A DNA stretch of 64,000 nucleotides from Bifidobacterium mellis. Lineage in GTDB: Bacteria > Actinomycetota > Actinomycetes > Actinomycetales > Bifidobacteriaceae. The stretch covers positions 1,035,538 through 1,099,537 of the forward strand of contig NZ_KQ033885.1 in the NCBI RefSeq assembly GCF_000967265.1, written 5' to 3'. Of this stretch, positions 24,792-34,211 are shown piece by piece. Under the pieces are notes generated by a model. That model saw nothing but the letters and a program-made list of their open reading frames with translations. It did no database searches and was not told where the DNA came from. Numbering within the stretch: position 1 is the first letter of the stretch; each line of letters begins with the position of its first letter. A program made the translations under genes and the position numbers.

Positions 24792-27686
24792 TCAGTGAGC
24801 AGCCAGCTCCCAGTCCTGGCCGATGCCGGTGGACACGTCCAGGGGCACGGCCAATTCAACGGCATGTTCCATGGAATCCTTGACCAGTTTGGTGGCCTTG
24901 TCGGTCTCTCCGGGAGCTATTTCCACCAGCAGTTCATCGTGGATCTGCAGGGAGATGCGGCTCTTCAGCCCCTGGTCGGACAAGGCACGGCTGGCCTTGA
25001 TCATGGCGATCTTCATGATGTCCGCAGCCGATCCCTGGATGGGCGCGTTGAGGGCGGCCCTCTCGGCAGCCTCGCGGGTGGGACGACGCTTGGAGCGCAG
25101 CCCAGGGAAGTAGCGCCTCCGGCCGAACATGGTCTCGGTGTAGCCCTTCTCCCGGGCATCGGCCACCAGGGACTCCAGGTACTCATGGACCTTACCGAAG
25201 GTGGCGAAGTACTTGGCGCGCAGCACGTCAGCCGCAGCCGGGCTGATCTTGAGCTGCTGGGCCAGGCCGTAGGTGCTCAGACCATAGGCCAGGCCGTAGC
25301 TCATGGCCTTCACGTGGGAACGCTGGTCCCCGGTGACCTCCTCCATGGGGATGTCGTAGACCAGGCTGGCCACGTACCGATGGAAGTCGGCGCCCGACTT
25401 GAAGGCGTCGATCAGGGCCTGGTCCCCGGAAAGATGGGCCATGATCCGCAACTCCACCTGTGAGTAGTCCGAGGAGAGCAGCGCCTCATACCCGCTGCCG
25501 GGCACGAAGGCCGAACGAATCTCGCGGCCCCGGGCATCCCTGTTGGGGATGTTCTGCAGGTTGGGATCGACCGAGCTCAGCCGGCCAGTGGCGGCCACGG
25601 TCTGCTCGTAGGTGGTGTGCAGCCGCCCATCCCGGGGGTTGACGGCCTCTCGCAGGGTCTGCACGATCTGCTTGAGCTTGTTGGTCTCCCTGTGTTTGAG
25701 CAGGGCGCCCAGGAAGTCGTTGGCCCGCTCGTTGTTGACCGATTTGATGTAGAGGTCCTGCAGGACCGAAACGTTGGTCGAATAGGACCCGGTCTTGGTC
25801 CTGTGGGTGGGCACCAGGCCCATGTCATCGAAGAGCACCTTGCTCAGTTGCTTGGGGCTCTGCAGGTTGACACGACTGCCGGCCCTGTCCCAGGCGATTT
25901 CCTGAGCCTGGCGGGCCTCGGCGGCGAACCTGTCGTGCATCTCCTTGAGACGGGCATCATCCACCTTTGCGCCCTCGGTCTCCATCTGCGCCAGGACTGC
26001 GGAGGTGGGCAGCTCTATGGTGCGCAGCAGGCCGTACTGGTGGCGCTCGTCCATAAGCTCCTGCAGACGCTCGGAGACCATCATGACGTACTGCGCCTGG
26101 CGAAGAATCCGGGTCCCCCGCCGACGTTCGTCCTCATCCTCTCGCCCGTCCAGGGCCAGGGCCCCCTGTGTGGCCTCTGGCTCCTCCTCTACGGGGATGG
26201 CCAGGAAGTGGGCTACGGCCTGTTCCAGATTGTCGGCATGGAAATCAGGCTCAGCCAGATAGCCTGCCAACTTGGTGTCGAACAGGGGCAGGGGCATGTG
26301 CAGCCCCTGGCTTTCCAGGAAGTGCAGATGCTCCTTGTAGCCATGGACCACACAGGTCCCGATCCGCTGGTCGATCAGCTCCTGGATGGCCGCACGCATG
26401 TCTTCGTCAATGTCTTCCGCCATGAAGACCAGACCGTGGCCATCCATGGAGAGAATGGCCAGCTCCTCCAGGCCATAGTCGCCGTGCTTGGCCCAGCCGA
26501 TGGCGTGGAGAACCCAGTGCTCCTTCATGGCCTCGCTGCAGCGCATGGCATTCTGGTCGGTATCGCCGATGTCCTTGACGTTACCCAGGGAATCGGCCAT
26601 GGCCTTGACATGGTCCGCCGACTGTCGGCAAAGGGCCTTATCCGGCAGATGCTTCTCGCACCAGTCCCGCAGCTGGTCGGCCGACTCCGCCTTATCACGC
26701 TCGGGCTGGGTGAACTCCTCCTGCTTGTTGCTTACATCGACCAGTGCCGAGGCTGGAGAGTAATCATAATCGGCTACCGTGTTGAATCCGCGCAGGATTT
26801 TCTTACGGGTCTGCGGGCCGAACTGCAGCTGCTCGAAGATGGGCAGGACCTGATCCGTGTGGATGGTGCCGAAACGCAGATCCTCCACCTTCACGCCCAG
26901 ATCCAGGTCGCGCACCAGGGCGTTGACCTTCCGGTTGAGCCGGACCTGGTCGGCGTTCTCCGCCAGGGCCTGGCCCTTCTTGCCGCCGATCTCGTCGGCG
27001 TGCTCCAGAATGGAATCCAGCGATCCGTACTTATTGACCCACTTGGCGGCATAACCGTCGCCCACGCCCGGTACACCAGGGATGTTGTCGGCTCCCTCGC
27101 CACGCATGGCGGCCAGATCCGGGTACTGCTGCGGGGTCACCTTGTAGCGATCCATGATGGCCTGGGGCGTCATGTGCTTGAGGTTCTTGAAGTGGTGGCC
27201 GGGGTAGAGCACCGTGATGTCGTCGTCCACCAGCTGGAAGGCATCCCTGTCCCCGGACAGGACCAGGGTCTTGAACCCAGCCTGCTCGCCCATGGTGGCC
27301 AGCGTCCCGATGATGTCGTCACCCTCGTAGCCCGGCTTTTCGATATAGGTGATGCCCAGACCCTTGAGCAGGTCCTGGATCAGGGGCAGCTGGCTCAGCA
27401 GTTCCTTTGGCGCGGCCTCACGGGTGCCCTTGTACTGGGGCAGCATGGCGTTGCGGAAGGTGCCGCCTTTGACGTCAAAGGCCACGCCCATATGAGTGGG
27501 CTTCTCCTTGGCCATGACATCCGCCAACATGGTGGCAAAGCCCCATACCGCGTTGGTGGGCTGCCCTGTCGAGGTGGTGAAACTCTCGACGGGAAGGGCA
27601 TAGAAGGCCCGGAAGGCCAGCGAATGTCCATCGACGACCAACAGGGTGCGGTCGTCCTTGTCCTGCTTCTTCGTCTGGTCTTCCAT
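24792..27686 (-). CDS. polA: DNA polymerase I
   Basis: The enzyme has 964 residues, acting in Okazaki-fragment maturation and repair. The N-terminal 5' nuclease domain starts LLVVDGHSLAFRAFYALP. The middle 3'-5' exonuclease-like region lacks the clear DxE and DxxxY carboxylates, as usual in actinobacteria, so proofreading is probably absent. The polymerase domain shows SSDYSQVELRIMAHLSGD (motif A), the O-helix RSHVKAMSYGLAYGLSTYGL and LQIHDELLVE (motif C). The start has no clear ribosome site and lies 7 bases after the pdtaR stop, suggesting coupling. Confidence 0.97.
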   Translation of the reverse strand: MEDQTKKQDKDDRTLLVVDGHSLAFRAFYALPVESFTTSTGQPTNAVWGFATMLADVMAKEKPTHMGVAFDVKGGTFRNAMLPQYKGTREAAPKELLSQLPLIQDLLKGLGITYIEKPGYEGDDIIGTLATMGEQAGFKTLVLSGDRDAFQLVDDDITVLYPGHHFKNLKHMTPQAIMDRYKVTPQQYPDLAAMRGEGADNIPGVPGVGDGYAAKWVNKYGSLDSILEHADEIGGKKGQALAENADQVRLNRKVNALVRDLDLGVKVEDLRFGTIHTDQVLPIFEQLQFGPQTRKKILRGFNTVADYDYSPASALVDVSNKQEEFTQPERDKAESADQLRDWCEKHLPDKALCRQSADHVKAMADSLGNVKDIGDTDQNAMRCSEAMKEHWVLHAIGWAKHGDYGLEELAILSMDGHGLVFMAEDIDEDMRAAIQELIDQRIGTCVVHGYKEHLHFLESQGLHMPLPLFDTKLAGYLAEPDFHADNLEQAVAHFLAIPVEEEPEATQGALALDGREDEDERRRGTRILRQAQYVMMVSERLQELMDERHQYGLLRTIELPTSAVLAQMETEGAKVDDARLKEMHDRFAAEARQAQEIAWDRAGSRVNLQSPKQLSKVLFDDMGLVPTHRTKTGSYSTNVSVLQDLYIKSVNNERANDFLGALLKHRETNKLKQIVQTLREAVNPRDGRLHTTYEQTVAATGRLSSVDPNLQNIPNRDARGREIRSAFVPGSGYEALLSSDYSQVELRIMAHLSGDQALIDAFKSGADFHRYVASLVYDIPMEEVTGDQRSHVKAMSYGLAYGLSTYGLAQQLKISPAAADVLRAKYFATFGKVHEYLESLVADAREKGYTETMFGRRRYFPGLRSKRRPTREAAERAALNAPIQGSAADIMKIAMIKASRALSDQGLKSRISLQIHDELLVEIAPGETDKATKLVKDSMEHAVELAVPLDVSTGIGQDWELAAH

Positions 27687-27693
27687 AGGCGGG

Positions 27694-28341
27694 CTAACGG
27701 TCGTTCTGGTTGGCCACGTTGTTGATGACCACGTCGGCCACCTCCTGCATGGTCAGCCTACGGTCCATGGAGGTCTTCTGGATCCAGCGGAAGGCCTCGG
27801 ACTCGGTCATCCCCATGTTCTCCATGAGCAGGCCCTTGGCCCGGTCCACCCGCTTGCGGGCCTCGAAACGGGCCTTCATGTCGGTGACCTCGTCCTTCAG
27901 GGCGTTGATCTGATCGAAGCGGGAAATGGCCACCTCAAGGGCCGGCAGCAGCTTTTCCGGAGCGAAGGGCTTGACCACATAGGCCATGGCTCCTGCATCA
28001 GCCGCCTTCTCGACCAGGCTCTGCTGGGAGAACGCCGTCAGCATAACCACCGGAGCCAGATTCTCCTTGCCGATCTCAGTGGCGGCGGTAATGCCGTCGG
28101 TGCCGGGCATCTTCACATCCATAACGACTACATCTGGCCTCAGCTCGCGAGTCAGATCAATGGCCTCCTGGCCGCTGGCCGCCTGGCCGACCACGTCATA
28201 GCCGGCATCCTCGAGAGCTTCGACGGTATCGAGCCTGATCAAAGCCTCATCCTCCGCCACAACCACGGTCCGCCCCTCGGGTGAATCGCTGCGGTTCTTA
28301 CTCTCTGAAGCCACTTTCAACCTCGTTTCCTGAAAGTCCAT
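27694..28341 (-). CDS. pdtaR: ANTAR-domain response regulator, PdtaR-type
   Basis: The protein has 215 residues from the ATG at 28341 (GAGG 6 bases upstream); the open frame further upstream runs into tRNA-Leu and is not coding. The receiver domain has VVVAEDEALIRLDT, the phosphoacceptor in DVVVMDVKMPGTDG, and Lys in YVVKPFAPEKLL. The C-terminal ANTAR domain (KARFEARKRVDRAKGLLMEN, then MTESEAFRWIQKTSMD) binds hairpin pairs in RNA and controls termination. The likely partner kinase is the PdtaS homologue at 57-59 kb. It precedes polA. Confidence 0.92.
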   Translation of the reverse strand: MDFQETRLKVASESKNRSDSPEGRTVVVAEDEALIRLDTVEALEDAGYDVVGQAASGQEAIDLTRELRPDVVVMDVKMPGTDGITAATEIGKENLAPVVMLTAFSQQSLVEKAADAGAMAYVVKPFAPEKLLPALEVAISRFDQINALKDEVTDMKARFEARKRVDRAKGLLMENMGMTESEAFRWIQKTSMDRRLTMQEVADVVINNVANQNDR

Positions 28342-28390
28342 CCGATCCTCACCGAAAGCCGATGAGGGACGGATGGGGTTCGCTTTATCG

Positions 28391-28464
28391 TGCCCCCGGT
28401 GAGACTCGAACTCACACTGCACGGATTTTGAGGCCGTTTCCTCTACCAATTGGGATACGGGGGC
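28391..28464 (-). tRNA. tRNA-Leu (anticodon CAA), short variable arm
   Basis: Acceptor GCCCCCG/CGGGGGC and T-arm GTGAG-TTCGAGT-CTCAC are clear. The anticodon loop reads CTCAAAA, giving CAA. The variable region is only five bases, unlike normal class II leucine tRNAs, and the anticodon stem ends in a C-U mismatch at 31/39. CCA is not encoded. Confidence 0.85.
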
Positions 28465-28582
28465 TTTTCATTACCACAGAGAATCTACCATACTTTGGCG
28501 ACGACGCAAGGTTATTCGTGTTGAATCTGCCTTAGAATGAAGACAGTTATGTATACAGGCACATCAGCAGTCGAAGGAGAGC

Positions 28583-29179
28583 ATGATGACCACTCATATC
28601 TATCGACGGTTCGATCCTTGGCGCACCTCCCCCGTCCAGGAGAAGGCCCGCAAGCAAATTATGGACAGCCACTACTTCAGCGTCGACAGGGTCACCTTTG
28701 AATCCAGCGACAGTCAGACCTTCGACCGCAGCATCGTCAGCGAGAAGCATGGGGATACCATCGCCGTCCTGGCCATCACCGACGACGGAAGGATACCCCT
28801 GGTCGAGCAGTACCGTCTGCCCACCCACCGTTGGACCCTTGAGCTGCCGGCCGGCCATCCGCTCAACGACAAGGAAGCCCCCATCGATGTAGCCACCAGA
28901 CGACTGCGCGAGGAGGCCGGATACAAGGCCGCCTCCTTCAACCAGTTCGCCAGGTTCATCAACACCCCCAGCTTCTCCACGCAGCACACCACCCTCTTCT
29001 ATGCCGAGGGCCTGACCCCGGTCCAGCCTGCCAGCCTGGCACCGGAGACCCCCCACCAGAATGTGCGACTCTTCACCGTGGACGAGGCCTACGACATGGT
29101 GATCGCAGGAACCATACTGGATGCAAAAACCACCATCGCCATCCTGCGGGCGAAAATCGGACTGTCGGACCTGCACTGA
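28583..29179 (+). CDS. Nudix hydrolase
   Basis: The protein has 198 residues. The Nudix motif reads GHPLNDKEAPIDVATRRLREEAGY, longer than the standard spacing at its front but with the REUxEExG core intact. A leading beta region (DGRIPLVEQYRLPTHRWTLELPAG) is as in ADP-sugar pyrophosphatases. AAGGAG precedes two adjacent ATGs at 28583 and 28586. It is a stand-alone gene between tRNA-Leu and the converging pyk. The substrate cannot be assigned beyond ADP-ribose or a related nucleoside diphosphate. Confidence 0.85.
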   Translation: MMTTHIYRRFDPWRTSPVQEKARKQIMDSHYFSVDRVTFESSDSQTFDRSIVSEKHGDTIAVLAITDDGRIPLVEQYRLPTHRWTLELPAGHPLNDKEAPIDVATRRLREEAGYKAASFNQFARFINTPSFSTQHTTLFYAEGLTPVQPASLAPETPHQNVRLFTVDEAYDMVIAGTILDAKTTIAILRAKIGLSDLH

Positions 29180-29200
29180 TGCAGGAACCCCCGCACGACG

Positions 29201-29250
29201 AACCGGTGGCCTCTCCCCTACCTTGGCGGGCGGGGGAAAGACCACCGGTT
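29201..29250 (+). terminator. Terminator after the Nudix gene
   Basis: AACCGGTGG and CCACCGGTT form a 9-bp perfect stem extended by CTCTCCCC/GGGGGAAAG, followed by TCTTGCTCT. Confidence 0.65.
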
Positions 29251-29287
29251 TCTTGCTCTATCAGTACCGAATGAACCTGACGGCCAC

Positions 29288-29319
29288 CCGCCTGGCTGAC
29301 TCAGTCGACAGCCAGGCGG
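29288..29319 (-). terminator. Hairpin after pyk
   Basis: CCGCCTGGCTG and CAGCCAGGCGG form a perfect 11-bp stem with a 10-base loop just beyond the pyk stop codon. No U-run follows on the minus strand. Confidence 0.55.
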
Positions 29320-29331
29320 CATGCCGGAGAA

Positions 29332-30774
29332 TCAGTCGTTGGCGCCAACCGTGTGCACGTAGATGCAGTCGGTGTTTCCTGGCTCATACTCGCCCTGGGC
29401 GCTGCTCAGCACCACCAGGCAGTCGCCGTCGGAGACCTTGCCCTGCTTCTTCAGGGTGGCGTCCACGAAGGCCATGAGGCCTGCACGGTTGAAGTCGTGG
29501 TAGTCCTGCTCGCACATGAAAGCCTCGGTGCCCCAGCTCAGGGCCAGCCAATGATAGGTGTGCTCATCGGTGGTCAGCGCATAGATGGGGGCGGCCGGAC
29601 GCTCACGGGAGACGCGGTGCACGGTGTTGCCGGTCTGGGTAAAGGCCACGATGGCCTTGGCGTTGATCTTGTCGGCCAAATCCACAGCGGCGGAGGAGAC
29701 GGCACCGGAGTTGGACATGTCCAGGTCGTGCATATCCGGGATGCGGTCGAACCCGTGGGTGGTGGCGTACTCGGAAATCCGGGCCATGGTGGAGACCGTG
29801 GTGTCGGGGTAGTCGCCCACGGCGGTCTCGTTGGAGGTCATGGTGGCGTCGGCGCCGTCAAGCACGGCGTTGGCGCAGTCGGAGGCCTCGGCACGGCTGG
29901 GGATGGGCGAATGAACCATGGAGCCCAGGACCTCGGTGGCGACGATGACCGGCTTGGCGTATTGACGGGCCAGCTCGATGCAACGCTTGGTCACCAGGGG
30001 GACCTGCTCGAAGGGCATCTCCACGGCCATGTCACCGCGGGCAACCATGATGCCGTCGAAGGCCTTGACGATCTCCTCCAGGTTCTCAACGGCCTGGGGC
30101 TTCTCGATCTTGGCCACGATGGGGATGCGGCGACCCTCCTCGTCCATGATCTCATGGGCGCGGTCGATGTCGGTGGCGAAGCGGACGAAGGACATGGCGA
30201 TGATGTCGGCGCCGGTGCGGATACCCCAGCGCAGGTCCTCCTCATCCTTGGGGGTCAGTGCCGGCAGGCTCACGGCCACACCGGGCAGGTTGATGCCCTT
30301 GTGGGAGGAGACCGGGCCGGCCACGACCACCTTGGTGTGGACCTGGTTGCCCTCGACCTTGGTGACCTCCAGACGGACCTTGCCGTCATCGATCAGGATG
30401 GGATCGCCGGGGTGGCAGTCCCCGGGCAGGCCCTTGAAGGTGGTGGAGGTCATGTGCTCGTCACCCTCGACATCGTCGGTGGTGATGGTGAACTCCTGGC
30501 CCTCCTTGAGGATGACCTTGTCTTCGCCCTGCTCGTTCTTCTTGAACCAACCGCAACGAATCTTGGGACCCTGCAGATCGACCAGGGCCGCCACGTTGCG
30601 TCCGGTCTCCTTGCTGGCCTGACGCACGTTGTTGTAAACCTTGAGGTGATCTTCGGGGGTGCCATGGGACCGGTTGAGCCTGGCCACATCCATGCCGGCC
30701 TTGACCAGCTTGGTAATGTTCTCAAGCGACTCCGAAGCCGGCCCGATGGTATCGACGATCTTGGCTTTGCGCAT
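29332..30774 (-). CDS. pyk: Pyruvate kinase
   Basis: The enzyme has 480 residues and transfers phosphate from PEP to ADP in the last glycolytic step. Conserved parts: KIVDTIGPASES at the N-terminus, MDVARLNRSHG, KIEKPQAVENLEEI, the catalytic IMVARGDMAVEMPFEQVP, and VIVATEVLGSMV. In the motif after VIVAT the usual Gln-Met (TQML) is Glu-Val, a variant seen in some actinobacterial enzymes. The start lies at the junction with the pyk-terC intergenic region. The gene is transcribed alone. Confidence 0.96.
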   Translation of the reverse strand: MRKAKIVDTIGPASESLENITKLVKAGMDVARLNRSHGTPEDHLKVYNNVRQASKETGRNVAALVDLQGPKIRCGWFKKNEQGEDKVILKEGQEFTITTDDVEGDEHMTSTTFKGLPGDCHPGDPILIDDGKVRLEVTKVEGNQVHTKVVVAGPVSSHKGINLPGVAVSLPALTPKDEEDLRWGIRTGADIIAMSFVRFATDIDRAHEIMDEEGRRIPIVAKIEKPQAVENLEEIVKAFDGIMVARGDMAVEMPFEQVPLVTKRCIELARQYAKPVIVATEVLGSMVHSPIPSRAEASDCANAVLDGADATMTSNETAVGDYPDTTVSTMARISEYATTHGFDRIPDMHDLDMSNSGAVSSAAVDLADKINAKAIVAFTQTGNTVHRVSRERPAAPIYALTTDEHTYHWLALSWGTEAFMCEQDYHDFNRAGLMAFVDATLKKQGKVSDGDCLVVLSSAQGEYEPGNTDCIYVHTVGAND

Positions 30775-30885
30775 ATGCTACCTGCCTGTTCTTTTTCTTA
30801 CTTACCGTTCCATTGTACAGACTCAGGCTGCTATGGACCAGTATTTCCCGTTAGCGCTAACAACCCTTGCGGCTCAAGGCTTCCC

Positions 30886-31887
30886 TTATTGCTTTGCTCC
30901 CTGGGGAGCAGCTGCAGAGGACATATGGCGGCTCTTGAGCACTGAAGCCAGGGCCGCGATGCCCACGGCCAAAACGATGACCAGCAGAGATGCCCAGGTC
31001 GGTATTTCCGGCACTGCTTCCAGGGGCCGCCCGCCGTTGATGAAGGGCAGCGTGTTGCCGTGCAGAGCCTCCATGATCAGCTTGACCCCGATGAAGGCCA
31101 GGACCACGGCCAGCCCCAGGGGCAGATACTCCAGCTTGTCCAGCAGGGATCCCAGCAGGAAGTAGAGCTGCTGAAGGCCCAACAGGGCGAAGACATTGGA
31201 GGTGAAGACGATGAAGGGGTCCTTGGTCAGTCCGAAGATGGCCGGAATGGAGTCAAAGGCGAACATGACATCGGTGGTGCCGATGGCCAGGAAGACCACC
31301 AGCATGGGCGTGAAGTAGCGCTTGCCCTCAAAGGTGGTCCGCAGGCGCTCACCGTCGTAGTGGCTGGTGATGGGGATGACCCGACGCAGGACCCTGATCA
31401 GCCCGTTCTCGTGGTACTCCTCCTGCTTGCCTCGGCTGGAGACCATGTTCCAGGCGGTGTAAAGCAGGAAGAAGCCGAAGATGAAGAAGACCCAGGTGAA
31501 GCGGGTGATCAGCGCCGTTCCGGCCAGGATGAAGACGCCGCGCAGCAGCAGCGCGATGGTGATGCCGACGCTGAGCACATAACGCTGAAGCCGCAGGGGC
31601 ACGGCGAAATTGCCCATGATGATGACGAAGACAAAGAGGTTGTCGATGCTGAGCGAGTACTCGGTCAGCCAGCCCGAGTAGAACTCGATTGCCGGCTTGG
31701 ATCCGGCCACCTTCCAGATCAGTGCCCCGAAAATCAAGGCCATGACCACGAAGAAGCCGATGTGCCTCACGCATTCGCCGGTCGAGGGCACATGCGGCCG
31801 CCGCCCGATCACCAGAAGATCAACTACGAAGAAAACGGCCAGCACAACCAGGCTCACAACCATGAACGGCAGAGGTGTCTCGGACAT
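30886..31887 (-). CDS. TerC-family membrane protein
   Basis: The protein has 333 residues from the ATG at 31887, preceded by AGGTGAT. About nine membrane segments are present with the family's paired acidic motifs: YSLSIDNLFVFVIIMG in the first half and FAFDSIPAIFGLT in the second. TerC proteins act in metal (manganese, tellurite) homeostasis, probably as exporters or chaperones of metal delivery to secreted enzymes. No obvious yybP-ykoY manganese riboswitch was recognised in the 170 bases upstream. The gene is a single transcription unit between uvrB and pyk. Confidence 0.9.
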   Translation of the reverse strand: MSETPLPFMVVSLVVLAVFFVVDLLVIGRRPHVPSTGECVRHIGFFVVMALIFGALIWKVAGSKPAIEFYSGWLTEYSLSIDNLFVFVIIMGNFAVPLRLQRYVLSVGITIALLLRGVFILAGTALITRFTWVFFIFGFFLLYTAWNMVSSRGKQEEYHENGLIRVLRRVIPITSHYDGERLRTTFEGKRYFTPMLVVFLAIGTTDVMFAFDSIPAIFGLTKDPFIVFTSNVFALLGLQQLYFLLGSLLDKLEYLPLGLAVVLAFIGVKLIMEALHGNTLPFINGGRPLEAVPEIPTWASLLVIVLAVGIAALASVLKSRHMSSAAAPQGAKQ

Positions 31888-31973
31888 ATCACCTGACTTT
31901 AGCGGCAAGATATGACGTGCTCATCTGCCCCTCCGCATGTCAGAACATCCTCACAGAGAGCGGTCAGCGGATC

Positions 31974-32008
31974 GGGCCTGTGATGCTCTCGCCTGGCATC
32001 ACAGGCCC
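31974..32008 (-). terminator. uvrB terminator hairpin
   Basis: GGGCCTGTGATGC and GCATCACAGGCCC form a perfect 13-bp stem with a 9-base loop, between the uvrB stop and the terC start. No T-tract follows on the minus strand. Confidence 0.6.
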
Positions 32009-32061
32009 TAAGCATGGCCGGGGCAGGCCACTGGTCAAGAGCTCCGGACCAAGGAGCAAAC

Positions 32062-34173
32062 TTACTTTTTGGCCTCGGTCATCTGTCTCAGCTCCTTCTT
32101 CAGATCCTTGATTTCGTCGCGTAGGCGGGCTGCGAGCTCGAACTGCAGCTGTTGCGCAGCCGTGTGCATCTGGTCGCTCAGCTGACGGATCAGGTCGGCG
32201 AGGTCCTGCGCCGGCAGACCGGCCTGGAGGATCTCCTGATGCCGCTTGTCGGCCTCCTCCTTGTCGTAGAGGGGCACGCCCAGGTGGGAGTTGCCGGCCT
32301 TGTTGGCATTGCGGTAGCCGCCCGCCAGCAGGGTCTGGGTGTCCACATCCTCCTTGGCCAGCATGTCGTTGACATCACTGATCTTCTTGATCAACGGCTT
32401 GGGGTCCACCCCGTGCTCCTTGTTATAGGCTATCTGCTTGGCACGGCGACGGTTGGTCTCGCTGATGGCCTTGTCCATGGAGTCGGTGACCTCGTCCGCG
32501 TACATGATGACCTTGCCGGACACGTTCCTGGCCGCACGGCCGATGGTCTGAATCAGGGAACGGTAGGAACGCAGGAAGCCCTCCTTGTCCGCATCCAGTA
32601 TGGCCACCAGGGAGACCTCGGGCAGGTCCAGCCCCTCACGTAGGAGGTTGATGCCCACGATGACGTCGATCTTGCCCTCGCGCAATTCACGAAGGAGCTC
32701 CACCCGCCGCAGGGTGTCCACATCAGAGTGCAGGTATTCCACCTTGATGTCGCGCTCCATCAGGTAGTCGGTCAGGTCCTCGGCCATCTTCTTGGTCAGC
32801 GTGGTCACCAGGACCCGCTCGTGACGGGCCACCCTGGCCTTGATCTCGTCCAGGAGGTCGTCCACCTGGCCTTTGACAGGCCTCACCTCCACCTCGGGAT
32901 CCAGCAGGCCGGTGGGCCGGATGACCTGCTCCACCACGCCGTCGGACAGGCCCATCTCATAGTCGCCCGGCGTTGCCGACAGGTAGACGGTCTGGCCCAC
33001 CTTGTCCAGAAACTCAGGCCACTTCAGCGGACGGTTGTCCATGGCCGAGGGCAGACGGAAGCCGTGCTCGACCAGGGTCCGCTTACGGCTGGCATCCCCC
33101 TCGTACATGGCTCCGATCTGGGGGACGGTCACGTGGGATTCGTCGATGACCAGCAGGAAGTCGTCGGGGAAGAAGTCCAGCAGGGTATGGGGCGGCGTCC
33201 CGGGTTCGCGCCCGTCGAAGTGCCTGGAGTAGTTCTCCACTCCGGAGCAGGTGCCGATCTGGGTGAGCATCTCCAGGTCGTAGGTGGTGCGCATGGTCAG
33301 TCTCTGGGCCTCCAGCTCCTTGCCCTGCTTGCGCAGCTGGCCCACACGCCAGTCCAGCTCCTCCTTGATGGTCTTCAGCGCGCGCTCCATCCGCTCGGGA
33401 CCGGCCACGTAGTGGGAGGCGGGGAAGATGTGCACGGAGCTCTCATGGGCGATCTCGTCCCCGGTCAGCGGGTGCAGGGTGGAGATGCGGTCGATCTCGT
33501 CCCCGAAGAATTCGATGCGGACGGCCAGCTCCTCATAGACGGGGATGATCTCGACCGTGTCGCCTCGCACGCGGAAGGTACCTCGGGTGAAGGCGATGTC
33601 GTTGCGCTTGTACTGCATGTCCACGAACTTGCGCAGCAGGTCGTCCCGGTTGATCCGGTCCCCCTCGTGCAGGAAGAGCATGCGCCCGGCGTACTCTTCG
33701 GGCGTGCCCAAGCCGTAGATACAGGAGACGGTGGCCACCACCACGCAGTCGCGCCTGGTCAGCAGGTTGGCAGTGGCGGCGTGACGGAGCCGCTCCACAT
33801 CGTCGTTGATGTTGGAGTCCTTCTCGATATAGGTATCCGTCTGGGGAATGTAGGCCTCAGGCTGGTAATAGTCGTAGTAGGAGACGAAGTAGGAGACCGC
33901 ATTGTCGGGCATGAGCTCGCGGAACTCGGCGCAGAGCTGGGCGGCCAGGGTCTTGTTGGGCTCCAGAATCAGGGTGGGCCGCTGCAGGCGCTCGATCAGC
34001 CAGGCCGTGGTCGCGGTCTTGCCGGTGCCGGTGGCGCCCATGAGCACCACGTCGTTCTCGCCGTTCTCGATCCGCGTGGCCAATTCCTCGATGGCCTCTG
34101 GTTGGTCGCCGGAGGGCTTGTAGGGAGACTTGACCACGAAGGGCTTATTGGTCCGCTCAATGTTGAACCCCAT
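32062..34173 (-). CDS. uvrB: Excinuclease ABC subunit B
   Basis: The protein has 703 residues and verifies DNA damage in nucleotide excision repair with UvrA and UvrC. It has Walker [12 protein letters not shown], the beta-hairpin region with [24 protein letters not shown]-type [10 protein letters not shown], helicase motif [11 protein letters not shown], and a C-terminal UVR domain ([20 protein letters not shown]). The ATG is preceded by GGAAGGGAGTTTC. A perfect SOS box lies 104 bases upstream within coaE, so uvrB is probably LexA-controlled and also read through from coaE. Confidence 0.98.
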   Translation of the reverse strand: MGFNIERTNKPFVVKSPYKPSGDQPEAIEELATRIENGENDVVLMGATGTGKTATTAWLIERLQRPTLILEPNKTLAAQLCAEFRELMPDNAVSYFVSYYDYYQPEAYIPQTDTYIEKDSNINDDVERLRHAATANLLTRRDCVVVATVSCIYGLGTPEEYAGRMLFLHEGDRINRDDLLRKFVDMQYKRNDIAFTRGTFRVRGDTVEIIPVYEELAVRIEFFGDEIDRISTLHPLTGDEIAHESSVHIFPASHYVAGPERMERALKTIKEELDWRVGQLRKQGKELEAQRLTMRTTYDLEMLTQIGTCSGVENYSRHFDGREPGTPPHTLLDFFPDDFLLVIDESHVTVPQIGAMYEGDASRKRTLVEHGFRLPSAMDNRPLKWPEFLDKVGQTVYLSATPGDYEMGLSDGVVEQVIRPTGLLDPEVEVRPVKGQVDDLLDEIKARVARHERVLVTTLTKKMAEDLTDYLMERDIKVEYLHSDVDTLRRVELLRELREGKIDVIVGINLLREGLDLPEVSLVAILDADKEGFLRSYRSLIQTIGRAARNVSGKVIMYADEVTDSMDKAISETNRRRAKQIAYNKEHGVDPKPLIKKISDVNDMLAKEDVDTQTLLAGGYRNANKAGNSHLGVPLYDKEEADKRHQEILQAGLPAQDLADLIRQLSDQMHTAAQQLQFELAARLRDEIKDLKKELRQMTEAKK

Positions 34174-34211
34174 GAAACTCCCTTCCAGGATGCGTCATTC
34201 ACCAAGGCCCG

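Noticed and set aside
25617-27725. 702-codon plus frame opposite polA
   Set aside because: It is an antisense shadow with no start signals; polA motifs are unmistakable on the minus strand.
29353-30945. 530-codon plus frame opposite pyk
   Set aside because: Shadow of pyruvate kinase, with low-complexity His/Gly/Val composition.
31888-32061. Possible manganese (yybP-ykoY) riboswitch before terC
   Set aside because: I looked for it because TerC genes often carry one, but the leader shows only the uvrB hairpin and no recognisable conserved core.
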